This document shows positions 16,801 through 24,121 of a stretch of DNA of 64,000 nucleotides, piece after piece (within the stretch, counting starts at the first letter, position 1; every line of letters begins with the position of its first letter). The notes beneath the pieces are model-generated. The model did not search any database. It was not told the origin of the DNA and saw only the letters and a program-made list of their open reading frames with translations. The position numbers and the translations under genes are program-made. This stretch comes from JADKIH01 sp031417395 (lineage in GTDB: Bacteria > Bacteroidota > Bacteroidia > AKYH767-A > 2013-40CM-41-45), in NCBI GenBank assembly GCA_031417395.1, contig JANOVM010000054.1, positions 47,206 through 111,205 of the forward strand. Reading direction: 5' to 3'.

Positions 16801-17866
16801 AAACTACGGTTATACCTTGCATTCCTGCAAAGAAATAATTGATGCTTGTACTCTCTGTTGGTTCAGGTGATAAGTAATTGGCAGTAATCCTGAAAACGGA
16901 ATTTTCACAAACTCTTATAGTATCGCAAACAGACAATGAATTCAATACAGGTGGAATGTTGAAACTGCTAACGCATACATTGAAATTAAATGACTGATTG
17001 TCGAGCCAGTCAACACCATCGTTAAAACCATAAGGTCCATCATACGCTGCTCCGCTAGAATCGAAGAGTCCGAATTGTATGTAATTCGCTCCGTTGCCCT
17101 GATTCACACCTACAGTAGCAGGGAAACCTCCAAATCCATTTATTCCAGATGAAGCAGAACCTGTAGTCCATTGCATATCCTGATAACAAAAAGCTACATT
17201 CCTGTTGTTTCCAAGAATTGGATCATTACCATTCGTAATGATCAATTGAAAACTATTTAACTTATCATCCTGAGTACTAAAGTAACCTACATTTTCCCAA
17301 TGAATAATAACATGTGTAGGTTCAATCTTATAATAAACAAGTCCGCTAAGTAATCCTCTCGTATCAACATCTGCCCAGAATGGAGCGATCATCTTAAATG
17401 TTGAGTCGGGAAATGAATTTGCAGTAAAGGTTGAATAAGCAGTATCGAAAGAAATATTTCCATTGTTATTCAGAAAGAACTCTGTAATCTGCCGTCCATA
17501 AAAACAAAAATTAAATGGAATAGGAATAGCAATAGTTGCCCAGTCATCGTTTCTATAATCCGGTGGCATACCAGGCCCACCGCTTGCTCCACTTCCATCA
17601 AACTGCCCAATCTGCCAGGTGTTATCACGCGGTATCCAGCAATTGCAAGCTGTTGATGCTTGCGGTGTATTGGATGGTGCTGAAACCTTCCAATTTCCCG
17701 GCTGCGATTTGGAATATGTATACCGTTCTTTACCTGTAAGTTTTCCTTCAAGTTTTAATCTGTTTACATTTTCCGGACCGACATCCATGATGTCTTGTGC
17801 TGAAGTTGAAAAACCAATCAGCATAAAAAAAAGTAAAAGTAATTTCTGAAAGTAATTTTTATGCAT
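13880..17866 (-). CDS. Very large PKD-repeat surface protein with T9SS type B sorting domain
   Basis: A 1328-residue secreted protein. It begins with a signal peptide (LLLLFFMLIGFSTSAQ). Residues ~95-300 form a beta-rich N-terminal domain with Trp and Asn motifs (NNNGNISFDTAYSTF) seen in 'nidogen-like' extracellular regions. Then come PKD domains, including a block of five closely similar ~83-residue units at about residues 490-905 (each with TFTWDFNGG or TYTWNFG and SGSGQGPY), further PKD domains (FDGxxxxxxxxH pattern, TWDFGDGSP and TWNFGDGQNDQ), and a type B CTD at the end: VPNAFTPNGDGVNDYFK ... YDRWGKLIYTT ... NDVYVYRI. Type B domains anchor or release cargo through T9SS. Likely an adhesin or gliding-related surface protein. 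Confidence 0.93.
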   Translation of the reverse strand: MHKNYFQKLLLLFFMLIGFSTSAQDIMDVGPENVNRLKLEGKLTGKERYTYSKSQPGNWKVSAPSNTPQASTACNCWIPRDNTWQIGQFDGSGASGGPGMPPDYRNDDWATIAIPIPFNFCFYGRQITEFFLNNNGNISFDTAYSTFTANSFPDSTFKMIAPFWADVDTRGLLSGLVYYKIEPTHVIIHWENVGYFSTQDDKLNSFQLIITNGNDPILGNNRNVAFCYQDMQWTTGSASSGINGFGGFPATVGVNQGNGANYIQFGLFDSSGAAYDGPYGFNDGVDWLDNQSFNFNVCVSSFNIPPVLNSLSVCDTIRVCENSVFRITANYLSPEPTESTSINYFFAGMQGITVVSNTPGNTASLILDIAGQTSNLGFHTISITAIDNGSPAGSTNNNIVIEVIPAPAPSFTYLPASPIAPGTTVTFTNTTPPGSLATWDFGDGSPIDTTQNPQHTYTTAGTYTVTLTAESPLAGCITTVTQQVTVVLCASATFTVTNVCAGTPSLITYTGSASAAATFTWDFNGGSVISGSGSGPYTVSWNTPGTYTPVLTVTEPICAASDSVSVTVYAIPLSSVSPLASLCAGDSPTVSFNGTAGAGATYTWNFGTAAVLSGTGAGPYNLQWNTAGSDQVSLIVSENGCSDTSQINVTINPIPTANFSIPATACSNEILNVNYSGSASTTASYTWNFNGATISSGSGQGPYDVSWNAGGNYNVILNVTENGCNSAPFNLPVVVTQAPVVTISPVASLCEGDNSAVSFTGTAGAAAAYQWNFGSGVVVSGSGQGPYTVQWNSAGQDQVHLEVNENGCIDSSLVDVLIYPIPTSNFVINNAACVNQPVSLSYSGTATAAGTFNWSFSGGTVSSGSGQGPYSIVWNTPGSYQISLTVTEDGCVSAQTDLMATVNQIPAVFPGSYQAVCSGVPASIGNAAVAGETYSWSPAISLSDPTISNPVATPVNNSNATTSQNYTLTVTDANGCQNSDTVSVAAYPVPAIRYTKPASQCIENNSFSFSALSNINSGVNYQWSLTPQASLISSISQNITVSYSATGTFPVMLAADYNGCIAQPFTDSVTIYEMPTSEFSSTVRNGCVPLTVPFTNLSLGSQNSYTWNFGDGQNDQAANPVHTYNTPGMYTVSLASITENGCRADSSIKNYIEVYALPVGRFEPNPQVADILSPVIQFQNYSSNVATYIWNLGDSTSSTTWSPSHMYSDTGTYDITLMLVSPKGCVDTVRGIVKVEQHFSFYVPNAFTPNGDGVNDYFKGYGVAINKYLLNIYDRWGKLIYTTDDYDKPWDGRVNNNVVQNDVYVYRIALTDLHNEKHTYVGNVSVVK

Positions 17867-18233
17867 GGAATAATGTAATTAGTTAAGAGAAAGTATCCTT
17901 CTAAGTTCTATATCAAATTTATGAAAAAACAGCGTATTTGAAAATATTTTTGGTTACCCATTGTTGAATCAAGAATTCATAGAAAAGGCTTGTTTTTTTA
18001 CAAAAATGGCATGTTTATCCAAATAGTATAGTCCTTTTTGCCCAAAACTTATTAAAAATGCTTTATATCTTATTAATTAACAGGCTTTTCAATAAGGTTT
18101 TTCTTTAAAATCGCTGTTTTTACTTCAAAAAAAAAGATTGTTTTTTCAACTAATCTTTCCTTTTAATAAAATTCTTGGTGAATGACATCTGTTAATTTGT
18201 AAACAAAAATATTTTATATAAGAAAATTCACAT
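17867..18233. other. Noncoding stretch upstream of the large T9SS gene
   Basis: No gene is visible. On the minus strand a -7-like TAAATTTG (around 17917-17924) lies about 50 bp before the start of the large T9SS gene and may be its promoter. The remainder is AT-rich with poly-T and poly-A tracts and the end of the epimerase gene's leaderless 3' side. Confidence 0.5.
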
Positions 18234-19349
18234 TTAGCAAACTGAAATTTTTTCTAATGACTGTAAAAAAGTATCGGGAACCGTAGCACCTAAACCAAGT
18301 GCATCAGAAATTTTTATCAATCCATTTCCCAAATATTCTATCCCTCCTTCAACAACATCTTCTTTAAACATAAGCGGAGTATCAAAATCATAAAACTCAA
18401 ATTGATTACTGCTCAATGTCAAGTGAGCCATTGCAGTAAATCCAAGACGCGATTCTAAAAACCCTCCGGCTTGTAATTTCATTTTTGCTTTTTCCGCCAG
18501 TTGAATTATTTTTTTTGCTTTGAAAATGCCGCCTGATTTTCCAAGTTTAATATTCAAGCTGTCACATGCTTTTAATGCAATTAATCTTTGGGCATCTATT
18601 TCATCAAAACACGATTCGTCGGCCATAATTGGAATTGAAGATTTTGCTTTTATCTCAGCCAGTGACATGAACTCTTTCCTGGAAATGGGCTCTTCGCAAT
18701 GTTGAATATTAAATTGACGAAGTTTATTTAAAATACGTGATGCAGATTCTACTGTCCAGCCCTGATTAGCATCGATGCGAATAGGAATTTCATTACCAAC
18801 TTTTTCGCGAATCATTTTCATCCGTAGAAAATCTTCTTCCTCTTTGCCTCCCAGCTTTACTTTTATTACCGGAAAACCATTCTTGACAATTTTATATGCG
18901 TCCTCGGCCATTTTTTCCGGAGTACCAATACTTACTGTATAATCTGTGAATATTTTTTTTATATTCTCTCCTCCAAGAAAACGATAAAGAGGTACACCGG
19001 CAACCTGAGAAGATATATCGTGCAAAGCAATATCTATAGCGCTTTTAATAGATGTGTTTCCGTAGATTACCGTGTCCATTATGGTGCAACATTGAGAAAT
19101 ATCCATTGCATCCTTTCCAACCAAATATGTGCTAAGAATTTTTCCTACCAGCATACACGTCCCGCCATTTTCACCATGAATAGTTTGAAAAGGACTGCAC
19201 TCTCCGAAACCCTTTATTCCTTCTGAAGTCTCAACGACAACAATGACATTGTCGGCAAATTCCAGTTTGCCAAGAGAAATTACAAATGGTTCCTTAAGCC
19301 CGATTGGACAGCGATAAAGATTTATTTTTCGAATGATTTGCTGCTTCAT
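18234..19349 (-). CDS. Dipeptide epimerase (enolase superfamily, L-Ala-D/L-Glu epimerase-like)
   Basis: A 371-residue enolase-superfamily enzyme of the muconate lactonizing subgroup. Visible catalytic residues: the KxK base pair K163-V-K165, metal ligands D193 (RIDANQGW), E219 (HCEEPIS) and D244 (MADES), and the opposite base K268 (NIKLGKSGG). A late FDTPLM segment is typical of dipeptide epimerases. It would invert the second residue of L-Ala-D-Glu from murein recycling or related dipeptides in the cytoplasm. Exact specificity cannot be read from the sequence. Confidence 0.88.
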   Translation of the reverse strand: MKQQIIRKINLYRCPIGLKEPFVISLGKLEFADNVIVVVETSEGIKGFGECSPFQTIHGENGGTCMLVGKILSTYLVGKDAMDISQCCTIMDTVIYGNTSIKSAIDIALHDISSQVAGVPLYRFLGGENIKKIFTDYTVSIGTPEKMAEDAYKIVKNGFPVIKVKLGGKEEEDFLRMKMIREKVGNEIPIRIDANQGWTVESASRILNKLRQFNIQHCEEPISRKEFMSLAEIKAKSSIPIMADESCFDEIDAQRLIALKACDSLNIKLGKSGGIFKAKKIIQLAEKAKMKLQAGGFLESRLGFTAMAHLTLSSNQFEFYDFDTPLMFKEDVVEGGIEYLGNGLIKISDALGLGATVPDTFLQSLEKISVC

Positions 19350-19503
19350 AATTTATTGTGCTGCAAAGTACGAAGACATTATAAATCAAAACGCATGAGG
19401 AGAACGAAGAAGTTAACACAAAAGATATCTTTCTTCTTAATTCACCATCTGGTTTTGATAATTTAATGACGATTTATGATTATTAATATTCTACTTTTAC
19501 TTT

Positions 19504-20277
19504 ATGAATAGCCTTCCAAAAAAGCCCCTTCCCTGCAATCAAAAATGGGATGATATGATTCCCTGCGGAAAAAACGGAAGAATTTGTCTGGGCTGTGGAA
19601 AGGTAGTAACTGATTTTCGGAATTATAAGATGAAAGAAATTGTAAAGTCACATTTATCTTCTCCGGCTCCTGTCTGCGGTATTTATACAGACAAGCAATT
19701 AAACAACTGGGGGCAAATCAAAGGCACTACACATTTCGTAAAACTCATCAGTATTTCTTCCATTTTTATTGCTTTGTCTCAGCTTTTCCAGGGTGACGTT
19801 TTTTCACAAACAAAATCGCTGCACACAGAAGCTGTTTCTGATTCTGCTAAAAGTCAAAAAGCCGTTAACAATAAAAAACCAATAAAGCATATTAGAGGTA
19901 CTGTGGTTCGCTTAAATTCTGATTCTACAAAATCACCAATAAAAGGCGCTTCCATTGTTCTGCAAAATGATTCATCCTTCCATACAACAACAGATTCATT
20001 AGGAAGATTTAAAATTAATCTTTCAAGAAAATTCGTTTCACTTCCAAAAACACTATTGCTTTGGGTATCACATCCGGATTATCCGGCTAAAAGTTTGTCT
20101 ATTAACAAAGAGCAATTGTCCGCATTGGATGTAATTTTATCCGAAGCATTGGTGGAAAGTAAAAACGTACAGCGCATATCAACTACTTCTTTTGAATATT
20201 TTTATGCTATGCCTCCCGTTAAAGAAAAACAAGACACTTCAAAAAATAAAAAATGGTGGCAAAAGAAGAAGAAATGA
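19504..20277 (+). CDS. Membrane protein with N-terminal Cys cluster and carboxypeptidase-regulatory-like domain
   Basis: A 257-residue protein I do not recognise as a named family. The N-terminus carries C11, C21, C28 and C31 (CLGCG) plus C58, which looks like a zinc site on the cytoplasmic side. A hydrophobic helix follows at about residues 80-97 (LISISSIFIALSQLF). After a Ser/Lys-rich linker comes a carboxypeptidase-regulatory-like beta sandwich (IRGTVVRLNSD...PIKGASIVLQN...DSLGRFKINL) outside. The tail is very basic. The topology suggests a single-pass protein linking an internal zinc site to an external beta domain. A possible role in envelope sensing is inference only. Confidence 0.72.
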   Translation: MNSLPKKPLPCNQKWDDMIPCGKNGRICLGCGKVVTDFRNYKMKEIVKSHLSSPAPVCGIYTDKQLNNWGQIKGTTHFVKLISISSIFIALSQLFQGDVFSQTKSLHTEAVSDSAKSQKAVNNKKPIKHIRGTVVRLNSDSTKSPIKGASIVLQNDSSFHTTTDSLGRFKINLSRKFVSLPKTLLLWVSHPDYPAKSLSINKEQLSALDVILSEALVESKNVQRISTTSFEYFYAMPPVKEKQDTSKNKKWWQKKKK

Positions 20278-20389
20278 ATTTATTATTGCCAAGGGTAGGA
20301 CGTTACGAACTAAAATTAAATCTTGAAAAATGATGATTAATAATTTAACTTGCAGAAAAAAATAAATTGACATATTAAAAAATAAAGCC

Positions 20390-20683
20390 ATGAAGTGTTT
20401 TCAGAACAACCTTTTTCTAACGATTTTAGTAACCTTTTCCTTAACTGGTTGTGGTAACTTAAGCAACGAAGTTGAAAAAAAAATTAATGAATTAAAAAAC
20501 AAAACCGGATCTTTAGATTCTTTAATAAATAAAGAAGTTGATAAGGTTCTATCGCTTGACTCGTTAATAAATGGTGAAAGTGACAAAGTAAAAAAACTTG
20601 ATTCATTAATTAACAAAACCTCTTCAAAACTTGACTCTATTGCAAATGAGAAGATTAAACTTTATGAAAGAATTATAAAATAA
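20390..20683 (+). CDS. Small lipoprotein with tandem LDSLIN coiled-coil repeats
   Basis: A 97-residue lipoprotein: signal ILVTFSLTGC (lipid-modified Cys about residue 21), then an all-helical body. A ~14-residue unit is repeated three times (SLDSLINKEVDKVL, SLDSLINGESDKVK, KLDSLINKTSSKLD), giving a heptad-like coiled coil. This is Lpp-like in size and design, but no C-terminal Lys for murein linkage by analogy can be argued beyond the final IIK. The function is unknown. Its 3' end overlaps the converging hydrolase gene by 22 bp. Confidence 0.75.
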   Translation: MKCFQNNLFLTILVTFSLTGCGNLSNEVEKKINELKNKTGSLDSLINKEVDKVLSLDSLINGESDKVKKLDSLINKTSSKLDSIANEKIKLYERIIK

Positions 20684-21354
20684 TTAATCATCTCTCTTGC
20701 CAAATCTTCAGGATTAACCATTTCAATCGGATGAGGAAAACCATTTATTACTTTACACTTTCCATTGGATAATTTTTCTGCTGTACTTTTCGACTCGTTT
20801 ATTGTTACCATCTTATCCTCGGAACCGATTGAAATGAGAACCGGAATATTAATTTTCTTGTAGTCTTCCTGTTTTATTGCCTTTTCATTACCCAGATCCT
20901 TCATCATTTCAGCCGTCCTTACCATTACAATTTTCCAATCGGCGGGAGAATGTCTCTTGCGCAGCATGTCAGCAAAACGAGGAATTTTTATTTCTATTAA
21001 ATCAGGATTCAATAATTTAATTTCCTTTTCTGCTGCTTCAGGGCTCCATTCAAATTTTGTTCCGAGTGTCATAATTTTTTTAAGCATATTTGGAAACTGT
21101 ATAGCAAGTTTTAAAGCAACGTAGCCACCCATGCTGTAACCGAATACAAAGCTGTTTTCAATTTTATTTTCCGAAATAAACTGAAAAGTGTTTTCCGCAA
21201 AGAGTTCAATAGAAAATTTTTGGGGAATATTTCCTCCGCCATGACCTTCAAAATTCAAAAGATGTACGGTAAAATTCGCCTCAAGATGTTTAATTAATTC
21301 TGAAAACTGTTCATTACTGCCCAGTGCTCCATGAAGTAAAATTAAATCTTGCAT
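20662..21354 (-). CDS. Alpha/beta hydrolase
   Basis: A 230-residue serine hydrolase without signal peptide. HGALGS near residue 8 forms the oxyanion region, GYSMGG at residues 72-77 holds the nucleophile S74 (GxSxG), an acid is in SIGSEDK, and PHPIEM near the end provides the histidine. It is short for the fold, with a small lid, like esterases or MenH/BioH-type enzymes. Substrate unknown; cytoplasmic. Confidence 0.87.
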   Translation of the reverse strand: MQDLILLHGALGSNEQFSELIKHLEANFTVHLLNFEGHGGGNIPQKFSIELFAENTFQFISENKIENSFVFGYSMGGYVALKLAIQFPNMLKKIMTLGTKFEWSPEAAEKEIKLLNPDLIEIKIPRFADMLRKRHSPADWKIVMVRTAEMMKDLGNEKAIKQEDYKKINIPVLISIGSEDKMVTINESKSTAEKLSNGKCKVINGFPHPIEMVNPEDLAREMINYFIILS

Positions 21355-21579
21355 TCTATACTTTTAACGGTTATGATTTGTGAAATTTTAGATGAAATTT
21401 ATTTTTCATTTTTTTTCGATAATTAATAAAATAAAAATGAGGTAATAAGGTTGTGTTTCTGGGGTGTATAATTTTCTACGAAGGTAATAAGGTTTTGCTT
21501 TCAATTAAATTGATATAATAGTTGGATAAAGAATTTGGTATGAGTTATAGCTGGATCAGTCGCTTCATTTCTTGAAGAT

Positions 21580-23181
21580 TTAATTGTGAATTATCAATTT
21601 AGTTGAATAAATATTTTTAGAGTTCTTATCATTTAATTTTAAAATATAGAAACCAGAAGAAAAATTTTCAAGATTTAATTCAATATCATTTTCATTTATC
21701 TCTTTTTCTAAAACAATATTCCCCATAGTATCATACATTTCTAATTCACCCAACATTGGTTCATTAAATTGCAGGCGAATACTACCCTTACTAGGATTTG
21801 GGAATACTTTAATATATAAATCAGGAGCTATATCAATGTTGGTATTAACAAAACACAATACGCTGTCAACAATATTTGATGTTATATCAAATACGGTCAT
21901 GCTAATATCAATGAGGGAATATTGCTTATCGTAAACTGAATCCGGAACATTTACTCCAGCACTCGAAATATTGGAATCGGTAAGTAAAAATGCATTTTCA
22001 GAGCATCCACTAAAGCCCAAGGAATCAGTTTTAACAAAATAAATATCTTCTAATCCGTTAGGGGGAGAAAAATTATAACTTCCAATATTTAATAAATAGT
22101 TGTCAATCACCTTGCTTGCATAAAATCTAGAACCATTGTTTAGCCCATATATTTTAGTCCAAATAATATTGCCATTGGAATCCACTTTTAAGCTTAATGC
22201 ATTCTTTGAAATACTGTCAATGGTGTAACCGGAAATTAAAAGACCTTTGTCTGCTAAATTATCAATGGATATGGGCGTTTCAGATTTTATGCTTCTGTAG
22301 GTCTTCGACCACACGACATTCCCCGTAGAATCTATTTTAATTAACAATATATGGTTCTTTCCAAATCCTGCTGTTCTAGTGACACCGCAAATGAAAAATC
22401 CACCGTCATCAGTTTGTTTGATAAGTCCTGCATAGTCATCTGTCCCAGGTAAAAGTATTCGCTTTGACCATTGCCTATTACCTATAGAATTGAATTTGCC
22501 ATAATAAATGTCATCTTCATTTGAAGCGTGCATACTTCCTACAAACGCACAGCCGCTATCAACAGTGGAAGTGATATCGGTGAGCGCATCATCAAAATTA
22601 TTAGATAAAAACTTACTCCATCTAATAACTCCCTCTTGATTAATTTTTATAATATAACAATCAATTAATGAACCAAGAGCAAAATTATTGATAGTTCCTC
22701 CACAATAAATGTTATTTCCACTAACAAATGATTCCTCTAAATAAATTGATGATGGTGAAAAAGGGATAATTTTTGACCAAATTATACTATCCCCGGACGT
22801 ATCCACTTTCATAATTAAACTAGTGTACATTCCTCCAGTTGAATCAGTAAGATAACCACATAAAAAGTAATTATTGTCAGGACATTGAATTAAAGATCGA
22901 ATAGAGTTTTGTGTAGGGAAGTACATATATAATTTGCCCCACGCTAAATTTCCATCTTTATTTGTCTTATATAATGAAGCATAAGATGTCTGTTGAATTA
23001 TTTCCTTTGATGAACCAGTAAAAACAAAATCCTGGTTGACATCAACGATAAGTTTATTTATATGGTCTTCAACCTGAAACCCAGTAAGGTTTAAACTATA
23101 TACTTTTTGAAATGTTGTTTGTGCAAAAATCTTGCTTAATAAGAAAAGTACACTAAAACAATAAACCAAGATAAATCTCAT
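21580..23181 (-). CDS. T9SS-sorted secreted beta-propeller-like protein
   Basis: A 533-residue secreted protein with signal peptide (VYCFSVLFLLSKIFAQ). Residues ~30-400 are a run of repeats of the type 'DSGCAFVGS / DGGFFICG / D..G...W.K.Y' spaced ~50 residues, as in delta-60 or propeller proteins of Bacteroidota. The end is a type A sorting domain: IKVFPNPSKGSIRLQF ... SSGFYILKLN ... TKLIIHN. A homologous design is seen in the protein at 32756-34177. Exported through T9SS; ligand unknown. Confidence 0.88.
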   Translation of the reverse strand: MRFILVYCFSVLFLLSKIFAQTTFQKVYSLNLTGFQVEDHINKLIVDVNQDFVFTGSSKEIIQQTSYASLYKTNKDGNLAWGKLYMYFPTQNSIRSLIQCPDNNYFLCGYLTDSTGGMYTSLIMKVDTSGDSIIWSKIIPFSPSSIYLEESFVSGNNIYCGGTINNFALGSLIDCYIIKINQEGVIRWSKFLSNNFDDALTDITSTVDSGCAFVGSMHASNEDDIYYGKFNSIGNRQWSKRILLPGTDDYAGLIKQTDDGGFFICGVTRTAGFGKNHILLIKIDSTGNVVWSKTYRSIKSETPISIDNLADKGLLISGYTIDSISKNALSLKVDSNGNIIWTKIYGLNNGSRFYASKVIDNYLLNIGSYNFSPPNGLEDIYFVKTDSLGFSGCSENAFLLTDSNISSAGVNVPDSVYDKQYSLIDISMTVFDITSNIVDSVLCFVNTNIDIAPDLYIKVFPNPSKGSIRLQFNEPMLGELEMYDTMGNIVLEKEINENDIELNLENFSSGFYILKLNDKNSKNIYSTKLIIHN

Positions 23182-23336
23182 AAGGCGAAATAGATTTATT
23201 AAGTTTTAAAAATGTTATGCCGAAGAATATAAATCAAGATTTGTTTGTTATTAAATATGAATCTAGATTTCGCAAACAATCTATAAACTTAAAATTAATG
23301 ATTCAAATTGTTTTTAGCAAATTGTCCAGTCATTTA

Positions 23337-23362
23337 GGGGGCTAAGACACCGGTGTGCCCCC
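23337..23362. repeat. GC-rich nested hairpin
   Basis: GGGGGC (23337-23342) pairs with GCCCCC (23357-23362). The 14-base loop itself contains the perfect palindrome ACACCGGTGT (23347-23356). It stands out from the AT-rich surroundings. It lies between the HEAT gene stop and the next upstream start, with no T run on either side. Confidence 0.65.
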
Positions 23363-23399
23363 GCTATGCCGGATCTGCACAATGAAGCTACCTCATTTC

Positions 23400-24032
23400 C
23401 TATTTTATTCCATTGACCTTTTTAATAACCTTTTCGAGCCGCGTCTTTTTTGTTTCCACATCCATATCTTTCAAACGAGAAGTAAGCGCTTTAAGAAAAA
23501 CATCTTTATTATTCGCATCGATAAGCGGAAGAGAATCTTCTGCATATTTCGGTAATTGGTTGGTAAGACTGCCTTTTAAATGCTCGAGTAATAATGGAAA
23601 TGTTTGTTTAAAATATTTTTTCTCTTTGCTAAGCTTTATTAGAATATTGACATAATGATCCTTTGTAATTACCGAGCCCTTCTCAGCAGCAGAAATAATT
23701 TTTCCGAGTACTGAATAAACAGATGCCGGGTTTACACCTGTAATAACATTGAGGGCATGCATGGCACCCCATTGCATTCTATTGTTTTTACTTTCAAGAA
23801 GAGCAAGAAACTCTTTGGCATAACCGGCAATTAATTCAGCTTTTATTTCACCTATTTCGTATAGCGTTTTAATACAATCTGCCTGTATGTTTTTATTTTT
23901 ATTATGCAGATTAGTTACCAATTCCAAAACAGCCTTTTTATCATTCTTGACAGCAATTTGTTTTGCTAAAATTTGATTTGGAACTTCGTCTCTGCGATTA
24001 AGAGAGGTTGCTAATTTATCCAGTACTGACAT
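23400..24032 (-). CDS. HEAT-repeat protein
   Basis: A 210-residue all-helical protein of HEAT/armadillo-like repeats (NKNIQADCIKTLYEIGE, NNRMQWGAMHALNVITG and similar). Such proteins are scaffolds for protein-protein contact. No signal peptide, so cytoplasmic. It lies 89 bp downstream of an unfamiliar 535-residue gene on the same strand, so the two may form an operon and a complex. Confidence 0.8.
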   Translation of the reverse strand: MSVLDKLATSLNRRDEVPNQILAKQIAVKNDKKAVLELVTNLHNKNKNIQADCIKTLYEIGEIKAELIAGYAKEFLALLESKNNRMQWGAMHALNVITGVNPASVYSVLGKIISAAEKGSVITKDHYVNILIKLSKEKKYFKQTFPLLLEHLKGSLTNQLPKYAEDSLPLIDANNKDVFLKALTSRLKDMDVETKKTRLEKVIKKVNGIK

Positions 24033-24121
24033 TGTGATTTATTTAATGGTGCTTGATTCCTTTATCCGGCCTTCAAATACTCCTGAATGTTCGGACAAGA
24101 TAATAAAAATAGATTTTTACC

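Noticed and set aside
23395..23655. Plus-strand frames across the HEAT gene
   Set aside because: They mirror the HEAT codons on the opposite strand; the HEAT frame has repeat structure.
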